Shown here piece after piece: positions 47,206 to 56,662 of a stretch of 64,000 nt of DNA. A program made the position numbers and the translations under genes. The notes under the pieces are model-generated. The model was not told the DNA's origin. It did not search any database and saw only the letters and a program-made list of their open reading frames with translations. Within the stretch, counting starts at the first letter, position 1; the number at the start of each line of letters is the position of its first letter. Source of the stretch: Mitragyna speciosa (taxonomy: Eukaryota > Streptophyta > Magnoliopsida > Gentianales > Rubiaceae); NCBI GenBank assembly GCA_024721245.1, contig CM045557.1:24616763-24680762 (forward strand). The letters are read 5' to 3'.

Positions 47206-50200
47206 AATTGAACAGCAGCAGCAACGCTGCTGCTGTTGCATCTGCAAATGGCTATTTAGCAGCCCAAACACTATCATTTTGATAGCCAACTACATCACCA
47301 ACTTCACCTAATTTCAGCAGATTGTCAAAGATTTTACTCAATTTTGTTTTTCACCATTTTCACACTCCACCCTCTGCATCTCAATCACCATTCTCTCCTC
47401 TTCACTCACTGCACACACTTCCACCTTCCCTCACCAGAACAGACACACAACACACATCTCACGCCACTTTTCCCTCACTCCCTCTGCTTCCCCTTCCCTC
47501 ACATCACACAGATGGCACTGATCTCACGCCACTTTTCCCTCACCTTCTCTCTGCCTCCTCATCCCCTTCCCTCACCTTCACAGACAAGAAAAACAGACAT
47601 CTGCACAATCACCTCACCATTTTCTGCCTTCAATACATCTGCACACACTTGACCTCTCTCTCGGCACTCACATTGCATACCAAACACACACACGACTCAC
47701 ACAGACACAAACACCTCCCCCTTCATTTTCTTCCTCACCTGCATTCTCAACTCACACGTAGACAGAACACACACAAGCCTCACAAACTCACCAGACAAAC
47801 ACCTCACCATTTTCTCCTCATCAGTTCACTCACTCGGCAAAATACACAACCAGACGCACACTTGCATACAAGCCTCACCACACAGGCACACAAACAGGCA
47901 TACACACACAGTAGCACACACGACACATACACAATCACACACACACAGAAGCACATTAACACCTGCAGAAACACATTCACACACCAAACAGCCATTTCAC
48001 CTGCACTCAATTCAGCAACACAAACACACAGCCTCATTTGCACTTCCTCACCTCACACACCCTATAGAACACACGCACAACACACACCTGCAATTCAAAT
48101 CCCCTCCCCTGCAGGCACAGACACACACAGACACACAATTCGCACACACAGACACACAATTCGCACATACATACACACAGCACACCTGCATACTCCCAGA
48201 CACACGCACAACACACACTTGCATTTTCCACACAATCCAGACAACCAAACATTCACAAAGAACTCACACGCACACACAAACACTCATCAGCCCACACATA
48301 CACACACCTGCACAAAATCAGCATTAAAAAAAAAAAAAAAAACAACAACAACAACAAGCAACAACGACAACAGTAGCAGCAGTAGCAACAACCGACGGAG
48401 CACCACCAGCCCCGCCGCGCACCACCACCGACGTCGGACCAGCCCTGCTTCTTTGATTCAGGTAAAAAAAAAAAAAAAAAAAAAACTCTCAATCCCTCTT
48501 TCATTTTTGTACAATTAATTGATGAATTTAATGCATGATTTGGGGATTTTGGCATGATTTGGGGAAGGAATCAGTTGAGAGAGACGATTGAACCGAAAAA
48601 AAAAATCGAGAGAGAATCGGGGAAGAAGAAAGAAAGGAAGAGAGAAAAAAAAAGAAGAAGAAAGAAAGAAAGAAAGAAAGAAAAGAGAGAAAGAAAGGAA
48701 AGAAAGGAAAGAGAAAAAAAAAATGTCTGTAAAAGAGAGGACCGGAAGAGAGAATCGGCGGGGGGGGGGGGGAAGAACAGAATCGGGAAGAAGAACCAAG
48801 AGAGAAAAGAAGAAGAGAAAGAAGAAAGAAAGAAAAAGAAAAGAGAAAAGAGAAATCAGGAAGAGAGAAAAGAAAAAGAAAAAGAGAGAAAAAGGAAAGA
48901 AAAAAAAAAAAAAAGAAAGAAAATGAAAATCGGTTAAAAAAAAAAAATGTTAAGCAAAACTACGTCGTTTCGGCATGAAACGACGTAGTTTTGACAAGTT
49001 GCTTTTATTTATTTATTTTTATTATTATTTTAGCAGATTATGTATTTCTGTTTTGCCCCCTTAAGTTTTAATTATTTGATTATTCCTGTTAATACTTTTA
49101 GTTTATTTCAATTAAGTCCTTATTTATTTAAGTTAACCCCCTAAAATTTGTAGTTTCTTTCAATTATGTCCAGAATAATTGCAATTTAGTTTTAAACTTG
49201 CTGGAAATTATATTTTTCCCCTTTAGCTTGTCAGAAATTGCGATTTTAGTCCCTCATGTCTGCTGAAATTACATTTTTATCCCTGAATGTTGCTGGAAAC
49301 TATAATTTAGTCACTTATGTTTGCTGGAATTGTATTTTAGCCCCTAGATGTTGCTGAAAATTATAAATTTGGCCCCTCTTGTTGCTGAAACTTGTATTTT
49401 TGCCCCCAAACCTTGCTGGAATTTCATTTTGCCATTATATTTTTGCTGGAATTACTTTATTGTCCTCCAATGTTGCTGGAATTTATATTTTTGCTCCCCA
49501 AATAGCTAGAACTTGAAATTTTGCCCTTAAATGTTGCTGTAAATTATGTATTATTTAATGACCTTGCTGAAATTATATTCTTGGACTTAAGTATTGCTGG
49601 AATTTTTATTTTTGGGCATTATACTTGCTGAAAATTACATTTTAGCTTTTAAATTTGTTGTAAACTATGTCATTACCTTAATTAGGGTTTAAAATTATAA
49701 TTTTACCCTTTTATTTGTTGTAAATTACATTTTTCACTTTAGAATGTTGCCTAAATTTCAATTTTAATCCAAATCTTATAATTTTTTATTTTTTTTATTT
49801 TTCTTAAAAAAAAAATTTTAAATTAAGTTAAAATTAGTTAAGTCCTCAAAGCTTTAAATTATTTCTTTTTACATTTTCTTTATTTATTTTTATCAAACTT
49901 ATAATTAATGTTCTAGAATGGGGTCTTGTTAGTCTAATTAATGTTCAAATTAGTCTCTCTATTTCCCTTTTAGTTATTTTAATAATTCTTATTTGAGGTG
50001 TTAAAATTTCAATGTATGTATTATTGTATTTTATCCTCTATTATTATTATTAGTATTATTATTAGTTTTATTTTATTTTATCTTTGTTGTTTTGCTTTAT
50101 TTATTTATTTATTTACTAATTTATTTTTACTTAAACAATTTTCATTTTTCTCCTAAATGATTAATTATTGTTATCATTATTTTTCTTTCTCTTATTTTGT

Positions 50201-52029
50201 TTATTATTGCTATAATTGTTTGAATTATCATAGCATGTTCATAGTGATCGGTAGAAAATTATTCAATTAGTGATTGATTTATTAAATAGTGATAATTTTG
50301 ACATGTTTGTTCATTTTAGTAGCCATTTATACCGGGTTTACGAATGAGAGGTACCTCGATTACCCTTCCAATATTTCTTTTTATGTGCTCCTACGTGCTC
50401 CTATGTGTTTTTCTACGTGTTTTTGTGCTTATAATTTTTATCCATGTGAGAGTTTTTATTTATTTATGTCATATTATTTATTCGAATTTAATTTTTGATT
50501 ATTCAAAGAAATGTAATAGATAGGTAATATTCTATTTAGCAAAATTTTGTATTTAGATAGAAAATGTAATAGATAGGCTAGATAGGTTACCTTTTTATTT
50601 TTAGATTGTAATTAGGCTTCTTCGGTGTAATAGTTAGGGCTTTTGTGTGCTATGTGTGCTATGTGTTTATGTGTTTTATTCGCTTTCCTTAGGAACTTGC
50701 ATCTAGAATACCATGCTTATGTGTTATGTCCTCTTATGTGCTATTATGTGTTTTTTTATGTGATTATTATTTCAATCTATGCTTTATTTATTTATTTGCT
50801 TTATCATTATATATGTGTATCGTCGCCACACTAGTCCAACGCTAGTTGTGGTTAATCCCGGTTTCTTCGCTAGTCCAACGCTAGCGGAGAATTTTTAGAA
50901 AATAGGCTAGTCCAATGCTAGGCCTTTAGATCATTTTAGTATTAGGATCATTTCTCGCGTGTTCATGATATTTCACACACATTTTTATCTTTTAGGCCTT
51001 TTTCATTTTTGTATAATTTTTATATACTTTATCATTTATTATCTATTTTTAACATCTACCTAGTGCATAACATTTAGATTCCACTACACATAGAATTTTA
51101 GGTCATTTGTGTGATTTGACTAGAAATAGTCAATCTACTCACGTGGGAAGCGATGGCGTACATGTCGTTCCCCCCTCCGTGAGTAGAAACAGTTAGTCAC
51201 GAGTTTATTAGTCCCCCGTACCCGTTATGTTGCATCCCTACTTTCTTTGTTCACTTACTATCTATACTACTATTTTCCTTTTCTTTTGCATTCCATTTTT
51301 GCACCTATACTCGTGACTCCGTCGAGGTCTACATTCGGGTTTCGCAATTAATGCGATAATTCCGACTAAACCTCAATAGAATATTTTGTCCCTTAACGAT
51401 ATTCATTTTTAGGATTAGATTTGCATTCATATAGTTGCATCCAAATGTGATAAAACTTTAGGATTACATTAGAAAATTTAGACTAAACCTCGCAACTAGT
51501 TTCGGCTAGGTTGAAAGGGTGCCTTAGGCGCAAGCCTTTGCCTTCCCTTTCTTCAACTGTGACTCCCGAACCTTTTTCTCTTGTTTTTCAAAGACCTGGA
51601 GTCGTCTAAAAGGGTTTTTTCTTGTTTTTCTTATATTTTTCCAAAAATCATTTTTTAAAACAAATCATTCCCAAAATTTTTACCTTTCACAAAATATTTT
51701 TGGTGACTTGGTACACCAAAACTCAATACCAAGTGGCGACTCCTTTTTCATTAAAGAAACCCTTTTAGACTCTATTTTTCGGGCCCAAAAATCGTCGCAT
51801 TTCAAAAGTCCCATTTTAGGCCCTTTTTCTTTTATTTTTTTAAGTAAAGCATTTGTTTTGTCACATTTTTATCGAATCATCTTTTACAAAGCATTTTCAA
51901 AAAATTAGTTTTTACAAAAAATTTATACGTTTTTTTTTAACCACAACATTACATTTAATACTTCCTTTTCCCTTTTCCCGACATCTTCTTTACACTTTCT
52001 ATTTATTTTTCGAAAAATGGGGCGCGACA
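46430..52029 (+). repeat. 5' LTR of the Ogre element, 5.6 kb
   Basis: Begins TGTAGACACCAAATTTTGAC and ends GGGGCGCGACA. Internal layout: AT-rich left part; a run of 37-38 A (about 47168-47203); a CA/CT-rich block almost free of G (47340-48330); a GA-rich block (48555-48935); a perfect hairpin (48955-48993); an array of degenerate TTGCTGGAATTT units (about 49195-49760); AT-rich sequence; and a terminal domain with GTGACTTGGTACACC...CCAAGTGGCGACTCC (51700-51742). Its 3' 3.4 kb aligns with 1-3500. The 398-codon frame at 47322-48518 is not a gene (see rejected items). Confidence 0.9.
48955..48993. promoter_or_regulatory. Perfect 17-bp hairpin with ACGT cores in the LTR
   Basis: CAAAACTACGTCGTTTC (48955-48971) is the exact reverse complement of 48977-48993 across a GGCAT loop. 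Each arm carries TACGTCG, an ACGT-core sequence of the kind bound by plant bZIP factors. The LTR copy at the window start has a related but differently arranged structure at 166-216. Confidence 0.8.
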
Positions 52030-52031
52030 GC

Positions 52032-52049
52032 TGGCGACTCCACTGGGGA
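52032..52049 (+). other. Primer-binding site, tRNA-Arg type
   Basis: TGGCGACTCCACTGGGGA starts two bases after the LTR terminus. From memory of a plant tRNA-Arg(ACG) 3' end plus CCA, it is complementary with one mismatch (A for G at position 11). Ogre elements are known to use tRNA-Arg. Confidence 0.8.
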
Positions 52050-53514
52050 TCACTAGTGAGTCCGAGCACTAGGTTTAGTCATTTTATTCTTTTTCTAACC
52101 CTTTCATTTTATTGCATTTGGATGCTTAGGATTGCATTTCTATTTTTCTAGGTTTTTAGGTTTTTCTTTTGCATCTTGCACTTCCCGTCTCTCGGTTACT
52201 TATGTGATGTATGTATGATTTATTCACTTGTTACTGCTTTACTCGACCGCGCTTGCATTTGGGGAAGGGGTCAATCACCCTTAGAGCCCACGCGTGTTAT
52301 TGTTACATTCCTTCCTCTCATAAGGAGCACTTCATACGTGCATTCGATGTTTTTTACCCTTTTTATCTTTTTGGTGGTTGTCACCCACCCATCCCAGTTA
52401 GGAATAGGATTGATCTACTTAGGCATGTGCGCGGGGCACGATGTGCACGTAATCATGTTTGGGAGATCACCCGAACTCTCGGCTTGAGTCCACAAGTCTA
52501 GGGATTTGGGCTTTAAAACAGATCCACTTGGACACGTGGCCGGGGCACGATGTGCACGTAGCAGTGTCCGGGGGATCGCTCGAGCCACCGACCAAGGGTT
52601 TTGGGATTGATGACCCTTACCTTTAGGTCTGAAGGCTTGGGAACCGACAGCCTAATCGAGTCTAGATGCATTAGTAAGCCCAACCTCATGCATCCATGTA
52701 GAATAACCTAGAATAGAGTCAACCTTACCCTATCAGGTACACTAGGCACGAGAGGAGGGAATCCACCCCTCTTTATTTATCTTTTTCTGTTATACTGTTT
52801 ATTGCTATTTGCTTTATCAATGTGTTATGTGATATTGTTGAAAACTAACGCATTTTCTCTCGTTTCGATTGCATTCATAAACCGTAGAATAAAGAGCCCT
52901 GGCATGGTGCTCTTATAAGAAATTAACCCGTTTTTGGCATGTTCATATTTCTCATCTTACAAGTTCGTATTCTTTCGAAAAATAAATATATAGTATCTCC
53001 TAGTTTCTCACAAAAGTTTATTTTGTAAACCCAAAATACCCAAGAATTCAATAATGATAATTTTTAACTTAAAAAAAAAAAGAAAAAAAAAATCTGATTT
53101 TTTTGACTTATATACACCATGTTTAAGTTTGCAAACCCGAAATTCTTTTTTAAAGACATTATTTTTCTATACATACTTATTTTGTAGCAAATACATAAAT
53201 TTGAAATCAGTAATCTTTTGTACAGTTTGTGACCCTTTTAAAAAAAAAAAAAAAAAATCAATCAAAAATCATCATGCATAATTGTAGATAGGATTCTTTA
53301 ATAATATCGTTTCGAGAGATTCGTCTATTTTTGTTCTGCTTTAATAAACTGGCATCATGCATTAACCCTAGAAGGGGATGCCGCTTAGGGAACCCCATTT
53401 GTTAGAAATAAGCCAACCTTGTTTCCCGCGGGTATATAACCCTTTTATGGGAATTTCACGTTTAAATTTTTTGTAAAAACTCGAGAAGTAGGGCCTGTAG
53501 GTAAGGTATCTGAT
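52050..53514 (+). other. Untranslated leader between PBS and ORF1
   Basis: No gene is supported. An exact 20-bp direct repeat (CGGGGCACGATGTGCACGTA) lies at 52432-52451 and 52541-52560 in two diverged units about 109 bases long. From 52850 to 53300 the sequence is AT-rich with two A runs. The two overlapping short frames at 52176-52501 cover the repeats and show no protein features. Confidence 0.6.
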
Positions 53515-55035
53515 ATGAGTGACATGCTTCAGATGGAAAGTCCGCGGCGTATCTACCAGATGTTGGCAGTCCCACCCGAAGTCCAGAAATGGCCAACCCT
53601 CATGTCCTCTAGTGAAATCAAGCAAGTAGCAGTGTTCTTAGGACTAATTGGCGATTTTAAGGATATAGAGGCAGATGGACGTTTGGTGGAAGCTCTGGTT
53701 CACCTATGGGATCCCAGTTGCTCAGCATTCAGGATCGGGGATCGAGAGATGACTGTCACTATTGAAGAGGTGTCTGGTTTGCTAAATTTGACAACGAAAC
53801 ATACGTCAATAGTGTTTCCTACTGCTTCAGGGAAGGCCGAATTTTGTCATTTTACTGGTTTAAAGGAATTTGTAATGCAAGGGTCGGATCAGAGTGTGGA
53901 TGTAAAATTTCTGTTCGATCGGTTCGCAGCAAGAGATGGGTTCGACCGACACATGGAGGACTTCACATTCGCATCCAAAACGATATGGGAGCATAAGAGA
54001 CCAATGGTGTACGGGTTCGTAATGGCCGGCATCTACCTTTTTCCCAGGAGAGACAAGAGGATAGGCTTCAAGACCACCAAGTTCATGACCGATCTATTCT
54101 TTGGTATTGGAGGCCAAAGAGTTTCTATAGTACCAACGGTATTGGCAGACATATTCATTTCATGCACGAATTGTCAAAAAGGGGAAAATTTCTTTCACGG
54201 GTCAAACCGGATTCTGCATATATGGGCCATGGAACATTTCAAGAGGCGCTCACCTGTCCGTGATAGTTTGCCATTGGTCGGATATAACTGGATTGTCACT
54301 CACCATAAGAGGGTTGATAAGAACGACAGATCGATGAATTCATCCGAGTACTTGGATTTCTTGAAGACATTGCCAGATCAAAGAGTCAGATGGGTATTAG
54401 ATTGGACCGATTGCCTCAAGCCAGCTTTACGTACAAAGTCATCGGACTTTATACCGTTGCTGGGGACTCAGGGCGTTGCTGCTTACACACCGAAAAGGTT
54501 CCTCAGACAGCTTGGACGTGTTCAGAGCCTGCCACCCATGCCCGAACTAGCCAATTTCACCATCATTTTTGATAAAGGAATTTGTCCGAACCCTGTTCCA
54601 ATAAAGACCCAAATCACTTCTGCTTGGGGCACATTATCCAATGATGACAACATTGCCTATGATCCGCAATCTAAGCAAATGGGTTTGGTCACTCCTCAAT
54701 ACAAAGATTGGTTTCAGAATCTCGAAGGGAATAGACCGCAAGCGGCACCGTCCGAGGAAGTGAGAAGATTGATGGCCATCATTGAAGCAAAAGATAAAGA
54801 GAACCTGCAATTGAAACAATCTGTGGAGCTGAACAAGCAAATGGCAGAACGAAACAAAGAGTTGTACGAGCAGTCAAGAGAGAAGCATCAAGAGTTAAAG
54901 AGGAAATGCAGTGAATTGTATGATGAAGCAGAACGCATGAAAAATCCCTACCTTAGAGAATCAAAAGATGTTGTGATAGATAGGTTAAAGAGATTTAATG
55001 ATCTTGTACACAGTCGTCTTCGAGATATGATGTAA
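53515..55035 (+). CDS. Ogre ORF1 protein: plant-mobile-domain-like region plus C-terminal coiled coil
   Basis: An uninterrupted 506-codon frame upstream of gag. Residues about 45-110 (LVEALVHLWDPSCSAFRIGD, then EMTVTIEEVSGLLNL) have the W-P...F.i.....T.eEV..LLgL pattern of the plant mobile domain (aminotransferase-like PMD) found in transposons and in host silencing proteins such as MAIN. The middle is mixed alpha/beta and basic. From about residue 415 to the end it is charged and heptad-like (EEVRRLMAIIEAKDKENLQL...), predicting a coiled coil. ORF1 is a hallmark of Ogre elements; its function is unknown. No transmembrane or nuclease motif seen. PMD assignment is by pattern and needs a profile search. 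Confidence 0.85.
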   Translation: MSDMLQMESPRRIYQMLAVPPEVQKWPTLMSSSEIKQVAVFLGLIGDFKDIEADGRLVEALVHLWDPSCSAFRIGDREMTVTIEEVSGLLNLTTKHTSIVFPTASGKAEFCHFTGLKEFVMQGSDQSVDVKFLFDRFAARDGFDRHMEDFTFASKTIWEHKRPMVYGFVMAGIYLFPRRDKRIGFKTTKFMTDLFFGIGGQRVSIVPTVLADIFISCTNCQKGENFFHGSNRILHIWAMEHFKRRSPVRDSLPLVGYNWIVTHHKRVDKNDRSMNSSEYLDFLKTLPDQRVRWVLDWTDCLKPALRTKSSDFIPLLGTQGVAAYTPKRFLRQLGRVQSLPPMPELANFTIIFDKGICPNPVPIKTQITSAWGTLSNDDNIAYDPQSKQMGLVTPQYKDWFQNLEGNRPQAAPSEEVRRLMAIIEAKDKENLQLKQSVELNKQMAERNKELYEQSREKHQELKRKCSELYDEAERMKNPYLRESKDVVIDRLKRFNDLVHSRLRDMM

Positions 55036-55384
55036 TCAAGTGCATTTTAAATTTTAGATCTATAAATGAAGATGGTCTTCTTTTTCTGATTCAAAAGTAT
55101 AGGTTTGGTAAACAGGCCCTACTTCGACGGTGTTGCATCATGTTAGGCCTACCCTTGGCATAATAAGGGCACCCCCCCTAAGACATGCATCCGAATCATT
55201 TATATACTTACTAATTTTGATCTCTTTCTTTTTCTTTGTGATAATAAAATTGACAGAGATAATGACGATGGAGCGACTAAACATTCCTTCTTTTGATGTA
55301 TATTCCAGGTACTTGTAAAACATAGCTTCTTTTCACCGAAGCCCCATTCGTACACGGTCCCGTACTAGACAGCTATATATAAAC

Positions 55385-56662
55385 ATGAGTGCTCCCACTG
55401 AATCATTCGAGGGACCTGCCGGGAATCAGTCTTCAGAGTTAACGGCGTTGAGGGCTCAGATGGATGAAATGTTGGCCAAGATGAATAATATGACTCATGA
55501 AGTGTCTTCCCATAGTCAGATCATTGCCCACTTCATCAGTAACATGAACAACAACGGCTCTACTTCTGCTGCACCGGTCATTCGAGAACCTCCACAATCC
55601 CAATCTGATGTGAGCGGAAATGCCCCGGATGCGAATAACAATGTCTCAGCTATTCCAGTACAAACCCCACTCCTCAATACCCAAAATACTCAGATGGCTC
55701 CTCCACCCCCAAACACTCAAAACCCTCAAATGACTATTCCAATCCCACCCAGTCCTAGACACACCCAAAACACTCTGAACCAACCACAATATGCACAACA
55801 AGCCAACCATTTCCCTCTGAACACTCAACCACTACCGAACCTCAACACACATCAATTTGTGCTAGACCCGGGGTATCAAGTAGGAGTGGATGTGGAGCCG
55901 TATAACAGGGATGAGAATCCAGGCATGACAGAAAAGGCCCTGTTGCGAAGATTGGAGAGATTCGATGATTTCATCAGAGAGAGCCAGGGATTGGATCGGT
56001 ACGGCGGTTTGAATTACGATGATTTCTGTATGTTCCCTGATACTCAACTGCCTCCAAAGTTTAAGGTGCCAGAATTTTCTAAATACAACGGTGCTGGCGA
56101 CCCTGTTGTGCACCTTAAGATGTTCTGCAACAAGTTGGGCAAGCCAACCGGGGATGAGAAATTGCCGATGAGGCTATTTGGAGAGAGTTTGGAGAAGGAT
56201 GCATTAGAATGGTATTTGAAGTTGGATTTTTCAAAGATCCGAAACTGGACCGACCTCTCCCGAGCATTTATCAAACAGTATGAGTTCAACTGTGATTTGG
56301 TGCCGGATAGATTTTCACTGGTAGAATTGAAGAAAAAGCCCTCAGAAAGTTATGTAGCTTATGGGCAGCGTTGGCGGAGTGTGGCAGCTAAAGTAAATCC
56401 GCCAATTGATGAGAACGAAATGGTAAAATTATTTATCGATGCCCAAGACCCACCTTACTACCAGGCCATCGTAGGCTCAATTGGAAAGACCTTCGCCCAG
56501 GTTATTGAGCAAGCAGAAGCTATTGAGAGAGGGGTGAAGAAGGGAAAGGTAGTAGACATGGCTGCTGTGAAATTGCAAGTTGAATCGTTGCAAAATGGCA
56601 ATAATCTGAAGAAAGCAGTTGGGAAAAAGCCTGAGAAAAGAGAAGAGAAATATCTTTTGTGA
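55385..56662 (+). CDS. gag: Gag, N-terminal and capsid region (first copy)
   Basis: A 425-codon frame starting MSAPTESFEGPAGNQSSELT. An N-terminal coiled coil (LRAQMDEMLAKMNNM) is followed by a Pro/Gln/Asn-rich linker (about residues 65-155) and the retrotransposon Gag capsid domain (about 220-400; EWYLKLDFSKIRNW, FIKQYEFNCDLVPDR, YGQRWRSVAAKV). The frame breaks at about 56650, where this copy has lost one G that the second copy has (GAGAAATATC versus GAGGAAATATC), so the protein should continue into the nucleocapsid. Gag packages the RNA into virus-like particles in the cytoplasm. From 55967 onward the sequence is repeated after the gap. Confidence 0.85.
   Translation: MSAPTESFEGPAGNQSSELTALRAQMDEMLAKMNNMTHEVSSHSQIIAHFISNMNNNGSTSAAPVIREPPQSQSDVSGNAPDANNNVSAIPVQTPLLNTQNTQMAPPPPNTQNPQMTIPIPPSPRHTQNTLNQPQYAQQANHFPLNTQPLPNLNTHQFVLDPGYQVGVDVEPYNRDENPGMTEKALLRRLERFDDFIRESQGLDRYGGLNYDDFCMFPDTQLPPKFKVPEFSKYNGAGDPVVHLKMFCNKLGKPTGDEKLPMRLFGESLEKDALEWYLKLDFSKIRNWTDLSRAFIKQYEFNCDLVPDRFSLVELKKKPSESYVAYGQRWRSVAAKVNPPIDENEMVKLFIDAQDPPYYQAIVGSIGKTFAQVIEQAEAIERGVKKGKVVDMAAVKLQVESLQNGNNLKKAVGKKPEKREEKYLL

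Noticed and set aside
47322..48518. 398-codon open reading frame
   Set aside because: Lies inside the LTR in a CA/CT-rich, G-poor block where stops are rare; the product is nearly all Thr, His, Ser and Pro without domain features, and the opposite strand is open as well.
48554..48937. 127- and 112-codon Lys/Glu/Arg frames
   Set aside because: Simple translation of the GA-rich purine block of the LTR; overlapping frames look the same.
49195..49760. Regular short repeats with variable spacers, as in a CRISPR array
   Set aside because: Units are degenerate, spacers are short and C-rich, and the array lies in a plant LTR.
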